Below, piece by piece: positions 1 to 11,020 of a stretch of 64,000 nt of DNA. The notes beneath the pieces are model-generated. The model did no database searches, was not told where the DNA came from, and saw nothing but the letters and a program-made list of their open reading frames with translations. Both the position numbers and the translations under genes were made by a program. Numbering within the stretch: the stretch's first letter is position 1; each line of letters opens with the position of its first letter. Location of the stretch: assembly GCF_001638985.1 (NCBI RefSeq), contig NW_017265139.1:1364001-1428000 (forward strand), in the 5' to 3' direction. This DNA is from Phycomyces blakesleeanus NRRL 1555(-). Its lineage: Eukaryota > Mucoromycota > Mucoromycetes > Mucorales > Phycomycetaceae.

Positions 1-235
1 GAATACTTATTAAGTCAAAGTTGTTAGAAGATAGTTATATCAAGTATAAACATTAAAATAAAAGAATTGCCCTGACAAAGAAGACATTGAAGACATCGAC
101 CGCTGTCGGCGGTTGAAATATTTTTTACCGGAATTTACATTGGTTCGGTAAACTTATCGTGCCGGACTGCCGGACATCTTGCGATTTTATGTAAAGCTTA
201 TAAATTTGTTAGTACTCAATTTCAAAGAAGTAGTT

Positions 236-307
236 GGGGATGTGATGTAGTGGTATCATATTCGCTTCGCATGCGAAAGGCCCCGGGTTCGAACCCCGGC
301 TTCTCCA
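236..307 (+). tRNA. tRNA-Ala (anticodon CGC)
   Basis: A 72-nt cloverleaf without intron can be folded by eye. It has a 7-bp acceptor stem closed by A73, with a G3-U70 wobble, which is the classic alanyl-tRNA synthetase identity element. The five-pair anticodon stem TTCGC/GCGAA encloses the loop TTCGCAT, giving anticodon CGC, which reads GCG codons. The five-pair T arm has the loop TTCGAAC. The D arm is short, with a seven-base loop and three good pairs, more like tRNA-Gly or tRNA-Asp than the usual Ala form. CCA is not encoded. Confidence 0.95.
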
Positions 308-1794
308 GCTGTATTATCGTTTTTCGTTTAAATGAACTTACTTTTACCTTTTTTATTTTATTTTTTAAAAAGAAAATTGGCTCGCTTGACTTCTTGGTAC
401 CTTTGCTTTTTATGATTTTTGTTGTCTTTGACGTTAGGTAAAATGATGGGTAGTTCTCCGGAATGATATTAAGGATGTTAATAAATATATATATAAAAGA
501 AAAAGAATTAAAAAAAGGAGTATATTTTCGGGATTGAACTTTTTTTCCTATAAAAAAGCCACAAGTCACTTTGTGACTAGGGAGTCAAGTTGAGATAAGA
601 AAAATGACTATCACTATAGAAAGTGTCAGATTCTAACCTATTAAGTTTTACTTTTGATAAATACAATTTATAGAGCTTTAGATTTTTATATCATCTACTT
701 TTTTAGACTACTTTATTCTTTCTCTTGCAAATCGAGACAAAGACATTTTTGAATTTATTTTTAATAGAGGAATTGGGGAAACCCATATAAAATATATTTA
801 TACGGAGATCGTATTATTAGAAAATAATAGTGTGTTTCAAAATCTCAAGAACTTTAATGGTCCACCCAATGTTTCTAATTTCAAAAAATAAAAATGAAGA
901 ATTACATACTTCAATCTTTATAGCTCTACAGAGTACCCTCTTTCTTGATAGCGATACTTACAAAGGTAATTGCAACAACATAGCTGCTGTATGTGGTGAA
1001 CTTGAAGTGCCCATTTATTTTGATAGAGTTATTTTAACTTCAATCAACAATCGAATCCCCAAAAAGAAAGCTTCTTGTAAAATATCTTGTTTGTTTCAAT
1101 TTCTCTAAAAAAGCGTCCAAATATTAATTATACTTTATTTCAATCTTAAGTGAACACACTATAGTAGGAGAAACATATGGCAGGTTGTAATTAAAATTAA
1201 AATTAGAGATACTCGATATCAGTTTTGTTTTAATAATATCATGATAATAGCGAAAACAATAAATATTCTAATCTTACTGTACTTCTTGTTGAATATATCA
1301 GAGTTTTTTCATGCTTTTTGTCTTACTTTTGAAATACAAAAATCATTTCTAGTAAGTGTATATGCCATACAATAAACATTCTTTAGAGTATAATGTTTTT
1401 ATATTGCATTTTACTTGCACGTATGGGTTTATTACAACTCGTAAACATAATTCAAAGAATCGTAGATTTATAGTTACAAATTAATATATACATGTCTTTA
1501 CTTGGAACATAAAAATAAGTAAAGAAAAGTACGTGCAATTAGCTCCCTAATGATTTCTTTTAAATGTTTTCGATCATACACGTATTTTAGTAGATAACTC
1601 TGTAGCTATATTTTATATAATTACTCTATGGGAAAGAAGTAGCAAAAATTTACCCAAGCAGGAGTATAACCGAGTTTAAATACAAGCTCTAATAAATGGA
1701 CCAAAAATATCCGTGAGTGATGTAAAGTTTCCAAGTGTAAAATGACTTCCATTTTTTTTTGGTTATTTATTATTAATATTTACTTTTGGTGTTT
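308..1794. other. AT-rich intergenic region
   Basis: No convincing gene is visible between the tRNA and the 3' end of the WD40 gene. Short runs of T follow the tRNA and could end RNA polymerase III transcription. An ORF of about 90 codons on the plus strand (830-1108) has no recognisable motif and no ATG with promoter-like context. I treat it as chance. Confidence 0.6.
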
Positions 1795-4700
1795 TCATCT
1801 GCCCCATACATGAACTACCCCGCCAGATCCAGAAACACCAGCTACAATAACCATAGCCTCTTCATTGACAGCCAAACTGGTAATGTCGTTTTTAGCTTGA
1901 TATGTTTTCAAAAGGGTCCCATTGGCCAAGATATCCCACAGTCGAACCTAAATATGCACACACCAATTTCATTAGCAGATATATTGCTCGTATTTTAGTA
2001 TATGTACGTGTACTAACCATTCCATCGCCACCACTTGTTATGAGGGTACGGCCATTAGATAGCCAATGTACACCCGAGATGCCAATATCTGCTTCATAGA
2101 CACCACGTGATCTTGTACTTGGTGCTAAAACAGGTATTAAGATATAATTATCTCAAAAAATTTACATACCGTGTGAGAGACGATAAAGAGGTTTTTCAGG
2201 GGATCTAACGTCAATAATGGCAATTTCATTTGTAGCGTTTCCAGATGCAACATAGTTTAAACATGGGCTAGATAAAAAGCGAAAAGAATCGATTTTGGTC
2301 GGCCGTGACTTGTATAGACAATAATCTTACCTGTATGCTACCACATTAACATCTATGTGTGCGGTAGGCGCAACGATTACAGGCGTTGTGATGCGACAGT
2401 CGTGTATGTATAAATTGCCATCACCTAGTGTTCCTTCTGCAGCACCATAATTTCCTGTTGCAAAGCTTTTACCTAGCGTTGTCTCAGCTCAGCCAATATT
2501 AAAGTGCCACCGACACACACGAGTTTTTACCATCAGGACAAATAGCTAGGGCACTGATAGCACCGCCTTTATAACTTTCTCCAAATGTATATAGCTCGAG
2601 AATATCGGCTGTATTTACATCGAAACTTTGAACCTAAATTCTTTGTCAGAATACTATCTAGTCTTTATAGTAATTAACTTACAAGACCCGGTAGTAGAAG
2701 ATGATCATTTCTCACACCAGTAAAAAGAATATTATCAGATGCAAAGTGACCAAATTCAAGACATTCAATACTTGGCTTGACAAGATTAGGATAATCCAAA
2801 ATACACGAGGAACCTGTGCCTTTTGTGCCTGTCTTATCTACTGACCAAATGACAGCATCACCATCTTCTGAACCTGTAGCCAAAACATTCTCTTTGATAT
2901 CCCGTTTGACGGAAATTTGATTAATTCTTTGAGTGTGATATTCTATCAGTGTACGCGCGCAGATATATGAGCTTGATTTTCATTTTCATTTTATTTTTAA
3001 AAAAATTGACTTGCCTAGTTTTGAAAGAAATGCGCCTGTATCAGAAGACCACACCATGGCACGATTGTCAAAAGCCGCCGAAAATATTAGAGTCTGATCC
3101 ACGGATATCTTAACATCGCTTACGCTCGCCCAAAGATCTAAAAGTAGTACTTACTATTAGTATGTATTATATGTATTATATGTATTATATATTTTTAAAT
3201 ATTAGCTTAATTTAACCTTGTGTTGTACGATCTGGAAGCGTTATTGGTGTGTTATGGCACGGTAAATGCTGAACTTCTTCTGAAGATTCTCTCCACAGTC
3301 GTAGATTACCAGGTCTATTGTATTCAGCTTGTGAATCACATGTAGATCCTGCCACTACTGTAAGAACATGTGACCGTGGATTTTGGAGTATTCCCAATGA
3401 GAATACATCACCACTACCATCTCCAAATGTACGACTGGTTTGCAGATTGCACCAGCCAGCGACTTCCAGAGGTACTGGTAAAAAAGTTGTAGATAATTCA
3501 CGTTCTTTCAAAAGGCGATATGTCGGTTTTTTAAGGTCTCGAGCTAAAGACACAAAAGATGAGTTAGTTGATCTTTTTATACACACTAACACACGTTTTT
3601 TCTTCTCCTTTTTACAACTTTAGGCACCTTTTTTCCTGGTAATCATAATAGGATGAGGATGAAACCCATGTATTTCTTCTTGATGATCAATCCAGTAACG
3701 CTGACAATCTGCACTTGTTCGCCCTGGCAAGTTTACAGACATTGTTACCCAGTCAACTGTTGAAAGACGCCGCCTGAATCGTTCTCCAGGTTCAATCATG
3801 GATCTAACAATATCTCGCTCATATTCGCTAAATGGCCAATGTATAATATCTCCATGCTCAAACTGTGCCCAGTCCTCCCAATTAGAGTTATACCATGCGT
3901 AATAGGGCACATATGGTTTGACACGTTGAATAGAAGATAGTGACGATTGCCTGGATACGGGTTTGAGAGTGGTTTGGCGACGGGTGGAGCGTGTAGCCTT
4001 GCTGGCGGCACGCGTGCCAGTTTGTGAAGTCGAGCTGTCCAAAGGGCCAAGAGATTCTATATAAACATTAATCATCTCAAGCATCTCAAAAGAACTTGTT
4101 CGGGGAGGAAAGCGAGTCCTTGGTCTACAAGGCAAAATGTCTCTGGATGGTCTGACCTAGATACCCACAGTAAACCAGTCAAGATATTTTTGATCACCCA
4201 TTTCATTTTATTCATTTTTTCTGTTACCCATTCTTTGGTATTATCATTAAGTGATTTCACATAGCTCCAATCCGGTTCTTCAGTTGTATTTGGGGTTAGA
4301 TCCGAATCATATTGATATGTAAAGTCCATATTTGAGCTATCCGTGTTGATCGGAATTGGATCCGGGGTACGCTCACCGTACTCCCATTCGCCTGATTCGT
4401 CTGAGCTTGATTGATTTTCTTCGGTTTCGATAGAGCTCTCAACTTCCATAATATTTATATTGGCATTGTGGCTATCAGCATTATTCGCTGGGAGAGCTTC
4501 ATCACCATCATCGTCAATGCTAGTGCTGTCGGCATTACCGTCATCATCATCATCGATATTAATGCATTCAATATCACTATCCAAGTTCATGAACATCCCA
4601 CCAATAATAAGATCAGAAGAGCTATCGTCTGTCTGGAAAGAAGTTTTAGTAGAGGAAAGTTGGTTGTTGGGTGATGATAAGAGTGAAAGCGAAGGTATCG

Positions 4701-5256
4701 ATGGTACCGATACCTCGGTTTCAGATTGATTACTGGAGGTGTATGTATATTCATGTGGATCGGATATCGTGACATCCATTCCAGCTTCTTTTAATATTAC
4801 TAAATTTTTATTGAATCTTTCTGCTACTAGTCGTCTTTCCGCCAAAAGTTCTTCCTCGGTTCGTGGGTCTATATCTTCATCTTCTTCTTCTGTTTCTGAA
4901 TCGAGTGATATGGGGTTCATCATACTACTCCCCTGGAATTCAGTAACTGGGTCAATGTTAAGCACCGCGTCATGAAATAATGGCATGTCGTCTTCGTCAT
5001 CACTACTGATGTAAACAGTTTCTGGTTGAAATTCAGGGGAGTCTGTTTGCGTGATGGTAGTTGGTGGAATATTCGATAAGTTGGATTGGCTAGTAGTAGA
5101 AGGATAATTGCGTGTGTCATGACCCAAATTAAGTGTTTCAGGCACTTTCTTGTCTGAAATGGCTGTCTGCCTGCCATCAGAAAATCGGCCTCGGATTGAC
5201 ATGTACCTGTTAAAGACAGATTCGAAGAGTCCGACATAAGCTCCTTCGTTCTCCAT
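1795..5256 (-). CDS. Acidic/SANT-like WD40-repeat protein
   Basis: A multi-exon gene of roughly 900-1,000 residues, probably nuclear. Exon 1 (5256 to 4228) encodes a disordered, acidic, Ser-rich tail of about 340 residues. A 71-nt intron (4157-4227, phase 0) leads to an exon with a SANT/Myb-like segment carrying spaced Trp residues (WEDWAQF, RYWIDHQ). The following exons (about 3592 to 1795) carry WD40 blades, for example LRLWRES, AMVWSSD and AVIWSVD, and end in VHVWGR before TGA at 1795-1797. The tail holds three hydrophobic-acidic clusters that resemble SUMO-interacting motifs, at residues about 81-90, 115-126 and 230-239. The architecture suggests a chromatin or transcription scaffold, but I do not recognise a named orthologue. 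The start is the first ATG of the long ORF. Exon borders inside the WD40 part are approximate. Confidence 0.85.
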
Positions 5257-5276
5257 ATTTATGATAAACTAGCTTT

Positions 5277-5312
5277 TATGTATGTATGTATGTATGTATG
5301 TATGTATGTATG

Positions 5313-5350
<38 letters not shown>
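5277..5350. repeat. (TATG)n followed by (TA)n microsatellite
   Basis: About eleven TATG units run directly into about sixteen TA units. The tract lies just upstream of the start codon of the minus-strand WD40 gene, so it falls in that gene's 5' UTR or core promoter. Length variation here could affect expression, which is inference. Confidence 0.95.
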
Positions 5351-5352
<2 letters not shown>

Positions 5353-5428
5353 TGAATATTTATACAAGTATAAACTTATATTTGTGTGCGTATTTGTGTA
5401 TGTAAAATAATAGGCTGGTTCAAGGTAG

Positions 5429-5674
5429 GGCAAGAACAGGGTTGCGAGCTTACTGCTGTTCAAGCTGACTTCTCTCAAACGAGCACAGAGAAAAAAGGAC
5501 AAAGAACGAAAACGAGAATTGGTGAGATTCTTACTGAGATTGAACTCTGCTGTGCATAAAACCATCAAAGCCACCGATATAGTAAAGTCACAGTTGCGGT
5601 CATCTTTAATAAGGTTAATGGTTATTGATCCAGCTTTTGATTTATATCACAAGAGTATCTGTAAAGAAGAATGA
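5429..5674 (+). pseudogene. Orphan exon-like ORF, no start codon
   Basis: The plus strand is open for 81 codons between TAG (5426-5428) and TGA (5672-5674). The translation is non-repetitive and protein-like, with a basic helix (RKKDKERKRELVRFLLRLN) followed by mixed amphipathic sequence. There is no ATG at its head, and AG dinucleotides just upstream could be splice acceptors. No upstream exon is visible, because the DNA to the left is microsatellite and then the antisense WD40 gene. It could be the last exon of a small unrecognised gene, a decayed gene fragment or chance. I recognise no family. Confidence 0.3.
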
Positions 5675-8599
5675 CTTTAGGTCCTGTATTGTTTTAATAT
5701 GTCATTTTCTCTTATTTTATTTTTTTATTTAAAGAAGGGGTATACTACTGTATCTCCGGAATGATTTTTCTGAAAGATGTGTTGATTCACAAGCAGGACA
5801 CGCACTAAATGTTTTGATTAAGGGGAATATACTTGTATCTGAAAAGTTAAATAAGTATATAAGTAAAGAATGATAAGACTGATATATTTAATCTATTCAT
5901 CTTCTCTTTTTCCTTTGAGTTCGTAAGTTATCACTGTAGGAAATGACAGGATTTCTAACTCCAGACGCGTATATCTGATATACGCACACGTACGTTTCAT
6001 TTGGCCAATAGTATATCAGCTTTTAGCCTATTCGTTATACCTTTTCAGTAAATACGATTTATGGGATTCCGGGTCATTTTTCATTCAAGTCGATCAACAC
6101 TTTTAAACATGGATAATCAATACTTATTCTTTAGGTACCTCCAACAGCCTTCAAATTGGTCTAACAAACGTAGATGTCTTATAGAAAGATATCTTTATTT
6201 ATGATTTTATTACGGATCAAAATATTATAAGAACGACAAAAGAAATATGCGAAGAGCACTAGTTCATTTATACCCAGTAATAATTTTAATTAATGTCTAA
6301 TTTAAATCGTAAAGCCATCTATCTTTATAAGCTACTAAATATTACTTTATCCAAAAATTATGCAAACCGGTTTTGTTTAATCATTACGAGAATTATAGAT
6401 ATATGCCGTCTTATCTTGTAAAGCTTCGATCCGACATATTGTATTGTAGGTTATCACAGCAAGTTTCAGGTCCAATAGTGTTATCCTCCAAAAATCCTAA
6501 ATTTTATATCAGTCAATTAGTATTTTATAAAGCCTCGAAGTCTTGTTAAAAAGAATAATAGAGAGCGAAAATAGAAAGGGACATAAGTTCAAATTGAAGG
6601 TATGGTGCTTGTGGGTTTGTTTGATCCTTTATTCAATTTTTTTTAAAGATCAACCAAGCAGTTCACTATTCACCCGGCACTCATGGTTTTCTGGATTGAG
6701 AACAAGAGCTGTCTTTTCAAAATCGACTCCATAACACTGAAATAGGATCGAAAGATTCTAAACTTGGTAGGCATTCGACGCTGTTAAAAAAATCTGCTAG
6801 TTTCTGCCAAAATTGGCAAGTAATTTCAAAAACTCGTATATCGTTTTTCTACAGTGTCACTTGCACACCCTGAGATTTAAATCCTGCTATTTCCTAGTGG
6901 TAATTACCGTGTATAATTGTTTGGATTATTTTTTTGTTAATGATGGGCTTATTGATAGTTATTAGCTTTTACTGCGCAACACAACCACTCTTATAATGGA
7001 ATAGTATAATGTTACAAAACGCGCTGTAATTCCGTTGAAACTGGCGCGTAACTGCAATATATCATGTGATTTGTACATGGCCAGTTGAATTGATGTGTCC
7101 CTTTTTATTTATTTGTTTGATTCAATGGAGAGGCCTCTTTTTTTACATTCTGTCACTTGGCCAGAGTTAGAGATATCGTAAATAGACATATATATCATGA
7201 TATACATATAAAAATACAGCAAAAAATACAGGGAGAAAAAAGGAAAATAAAAGAAAGGATATCCCATCTGGTCCCTTGTCCAATGTAAAGAAGATGTTGT
7301 GTGATAAGCATGCATGGAGGCGAAAATACGCCAACGAGAAGAATTTGCCTTGAAGCAGCAGTCATATTAAAATTCCTCTTTATGGAAATATATGAGCTCT
7401 TTGTGTATATGTGTACATGTACGGTGAATTATTGAGTGACCATGAACAGAACAATGAGATAGAAAGGCTAACAGCACAAGAGCACAAAAGTTAATGCACA
7501 CAAGAAAACGTGCTTTAATGGCACAATGAACTACATCTTCCGGGAAAAAGATAAAGAGTAGGGGCAGGTTTTTTTGGGGGGAAGGGAGGGAGAAAATTAA
7601 GCATGGCCAATCCGCATGGGTTAATAAATTGGATTAATTTGCGATATTGATTACTTCCCTAGCAGCTGCCAAACGGAGTAAATAAGCGTGTTGTTTAGAT
7701 CAAGGCTTTCTTTGTATGACAGAAAGTAGGCAAAGAGAAGCAGACAAAATATCATTGTAAGCAAAACACTCCGCTTTAGCTTGCATTGGACCCATTTATT
7801 GTGCGTCCAAAATAAAAAGCCAAAAAGTGAATCACTGCTTAATAGATTATTATATGATATACTAGCTTTTTTAAATTCGTTTAATTCATTTAATTCGTTT
7901 AATTTGTTTAATTTGTTTAATTTGATTTAATTTGATTTAATAATTTGTTTAATTTAATTTATTGAAAGATTTTATAGATTTGAACCATAGGCCTGAGCCA
8001 GCAGCCATAGATAGACAAGACAACTATTTTTTTGGGGGGTTTTTTTAAAAGAAAATAAATAAAGAAATAGGAAGACAACAACAACAAGAAAGCAAGAGAA
8101 TTTACTTAAAATGCACTTCCCCTTTTTCGATTGCATATAGGATAAAAAGAAAAGGAAAATTCAAACTGTCGTAAGAAAATATATAGAGAAAAAAAAAGGT
8201 TATAAGGGAAGTGTTAAGATACAAGATGATTCATAAAATAATAATAGTATAAGAGAAAAGAAAGAAAAGAAGAAAAAAAAAAGATTAATAAAGACAATAT
8301 AGAGATACATAAATGTGTAAAAGGGACAGGATAGTGAATTGATCCATGAGGTGATATATATATGTATATGAATGCGTATGCGTATGTATATATCAAGAAA
8401 ATAGAAATAAATGAAAATCATGGTGAGCAGAAAAGGTAAGAAAAATAATAAAGAAAAAAAAATATATATGCCGGTCAACAATGTGTGAAAATGATAGAGA
8501 AAAACAGTAATTGATCATAATCCGCTAGATATTGAGAGCAGAATAAGACGGAAAGGTTTTTGGTTTTTGGTTTGTTGTTGTTGTTGCTGTAGTAGTAGT
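5675..8599. other. Gene-poor AT-rich intergenic region
   Basis: I see no supported gene in this stretch. Its left part is unstructured AT-rich DNA. From about 8000 to 8600 it becomes purine-rich on the plus strand (pyrimidine-rich on the minus strand). It resembles the DNA beyond the stop codon of the C2H2 gene (30840-31245), so it may be the 3' UTR of the minus-strand zinc-knuckle candidate. A 9-nt minisatellite lies at 7871-7957. Confidence 0.6.
7871..7957. repeat. 9-nt minisatellite, unit about TTAATTYGT
   Basis: Roughly eight to nine head-to-tail copies of a TTAATTCGT/TTAATTTGT unit with small insertions. The copies drift from CG-containing to fully AT forms from left to right. It lies in non-coding DNA with no assigned function. 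Confidence 0.85.
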
Positions 8600-8743
8600 T
8601 TATGCGTAGAGAGGACAATCAGATGAGACATGCTTCGTGGAGCCACAAAAGTAGCAGAGTTTGTCTGCTGTTGTCTTTAGAGCTTTTGGTGGCTTTGGTG
8701 GACGTGTGGACACAGGGCGTGATTTAGTGTGGCAGCAGGGCAT
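8600..8743 (-). CDS. Candidate 47-residue CCHC zinc-knuckle protein
   Basis: An ATG-started minus-strand ORF encodes 47 residues. It begins MPCCHTKSRP, continues with a Pro/Lys-rich stretch (RPPKPPKALK) and ends with a perfect CX2CX4HX4C zinc knuckle, CYFCGSTKHVSSDC, then PLYA and TAA. Such knuckles usually bind RNA or single-stranded DNA. The frame stays open upstream of the ATG through a Lys/Thr-rich low-complexity stretch, so the ORF may be the last exon of a longer spliced gene. A TATA-like TACTATATAA lies on the same strand at 9201-9210. Flanking DNA looks like UTR. The exact motif and the sharp contrast with its surroundings support a real coding segment. The extent of the gene is uncertain. 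Confidence 0.5.
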   Translation of the reverse strand: MPCCHTKSRPVSTRPPKPPKALKTTADKLCYFCGSTKHVSSDCPLYA

Positions 8744-11020
8744 GTTGGCTTGAAGTTTTTTTGTTGTTGTTGCTGTTTTTGTTGGTTTTTTTTTGTCAAT
8801 AGGAATAATAATACAATTTAAAAAAAGAGAAAATAAAAGCTTATGTTGCAGGAAGAGAACAGCAGAATAAAATACTGTCGTAGTCCTTATATATTAATAT
8901 TAATAAAAATCAATAGATAAAATACGTATTTGCTGAGCAGGAAAGAGTAAAGAAGTTGGCAAGGCGAAATTGTCTTTTATAGAATTCGAGGGGATTACCG
9001 GAAACGAGAGACCTGGGTGGTGTAACAGAACCGTACCTTGACTAGAGAGAAACAGACAAGACTAATCTCTCTCTGCGTGTGGACACGATCGGCAAAAGTT
9101 CTTGTAGTATCACACGTGGGGATGTCAGACAGAAGCCATGTTACACTGGAGCCAAGGGTCTTACTTAGCTTCCCCCTCCCCCCAAAGAAACAATAATAAT
9201 TTATATAGTACCCAACCACACGCGTAATGAAAGCAGAAAAAAAATCGGTAAAGAAGTTTTTCAAAGCTTTAAGCCCTCGACAATCTCAACTTGTATAGGT
9301 TTGTGTGTGTATACTTGAGACTGTTCATCGCAAAACTTCAAGATGGTCTCGATCTACACCAGGACCAGAACACCAGAATCAAAACACAGCTTGTATATTA
9401 TTTTTATATATATAAATATATATATATAAGCGGCATCAATCTCGGGAGACCGGTCGGGTTATCAAGAACAAAAGAAGATCGTCCGGTTCAAGTGGTTTGA
9501 AAAATGGCGCATGTGACTGCCCTGAATAAACCCAGAGATCAAGTAAAATAACTACAAGACATTCTTTGACTGGAGAAAAAGAAGCAATATAAACAAGAAG
9601 AAAAAAAAAGGTCAAAAGAAGAGTATATTTCACATATGCTTCTTGTTTTCAGGTGTCTGTAGCACATTCGCTAGCCGCTTTTCTTCAGCTTAATTAATTG
9701 CTTATACGCTTTTTCAAATGAAAATTTTACACTTATAATTTGTTCTTGTAGGATAAATAGAATACAAGGTTTTGGGTCCAATAGGAATCTAGTTTTCCGT
9801 TTTTTGAATCGACGCATTTATTCACCTTTTTAGAAATATGGAATATCGAGGTTTTGGCAGTACTATTACACCATGAAAACCAAGCCCTGGGTATTGCATT
9901 GGACTGTACTGTACTGTACTTTGGTGTATTATGCCATAGTATACTGTGACTTAAGGTGCCTTAATGTATCTTAATTATACAAGGACCGTGTTTTCTCTCT
10001 ATTTTTTTTTCTTCCAACTTTTGTATATAATGAGTATCAAGATAATTAAACTATTCCCAGGAGTTACAGACCCGGACAGAGGCAATATACTCCATTAATA
10101 TTAACCTTCGAGACAAGGCGTAAATTATCAAAAAAATTACAATAGATTAGACAAGTTTAAAAAAAAGAAAAAATGCCTCTTTCATATCATTTATGATTAG
10201 CCGCTAACTAAAAACAACAGTAATAGCCGGCACACTTGTTGCCAAACCAGTTCAGTTTCATTAATTTTCTGCCTTTTGTATGTATCCCTTGTGATATGGT
10301 CGAAATGTTTACAAATACAAATTAAATAGAGCCTTAATTGCCCAAATTTGTCGTTATTTTTGTATTTTTGCTTAATTACCAAGTTTAATTCATTTTTTTT
10401 CTGAATGCTTAATACACAAAAAGCAAGAATGGAAATAACTGTAGCATTTATATTTTGCCACGTATAATGTTCTTTAAGAATTCTCGAGAATTTCCCAGTT
10501 TGTTAAATACTTCTAAAGACTTCAAAAGTGTGAATTTGACTGTCAAAGAATATTAAGCCAAAGAGAAAAAAATAATATTCCAAATACTTCCAGTTTTTAG
10601 TTTGTATTTTATAAATATTAAGAATATATTATTATTATTATTATTATAGGCCTTCGAACCGATAAACCACTTATTTTAATGAAGATATTATATTTTGTGA
10701 ATTGAATAAAGAAACACAAGCTGTAATTATTCAATATAAATGTGCACATGCTTTAATAAGAGCGTGTAAACGATACATTTTTAGACCTGTTCTATTGATA
10801 AAGATCCCAAAGATTATAGCAAGTATTCTTAAGCATCATATTGGAGATAAAAAGAATGATATTTTTGTCAATAATAAGAAGCACAGCTTAAAAGAAATAA
10901 AGTAAATTTGGTCAATGTTTATTGGAGTCTTTATATATTTGTTTTATGTTTTTCGTTCTGGAGCTTATAATACATGTTTCAATAATTTCAATTACGCAAT
11001 ATTCACTATCTTGATAAGAT
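8744..11020. other. Intergenic region with a possible promoter
   Basis: No firm gene is visible. On the minus strand a TATA-like site (9201-9210) and a donor-like AAGGTACGG near 9035 could belong to a spliced leader of the zinc-knuckle candidate. A plus-strand frame open from about 10657 to 10905 lacks an ATG and has no recognised motif. (ATT)n and ACTGT short repeats are present near 10630 and 9905. Confidence 0.5.
9201..9210 (-). promoter_or_regulatory. TATA-like element
   Basis: TACTATATAA on the minus strand, about 460 nt upstream of the candidate zinc-knuckle start codon. It would drive that gene only if a 5' UTR intron or a long leader lies between. The short ATG-TGA reading frame just downstream could then act as an upstream ORF. 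Confidence 0.25.

Noticed and set aside
222..569. A long minus-strand frame across the tRNA
   Set aside because: It runs through the complement of the tRNA gene and AT-rich DNA and is an artefact of the absence of stops.
5269..5574. A 101-codon minus-strand frame ending in alternating Tyr-Ile and His-Thr repeats
   Set aside because: Its second half is only the (TATG)n/(TA)n microsatellite translated, and the first half is antisense to the more protein-like plus-strand frame.
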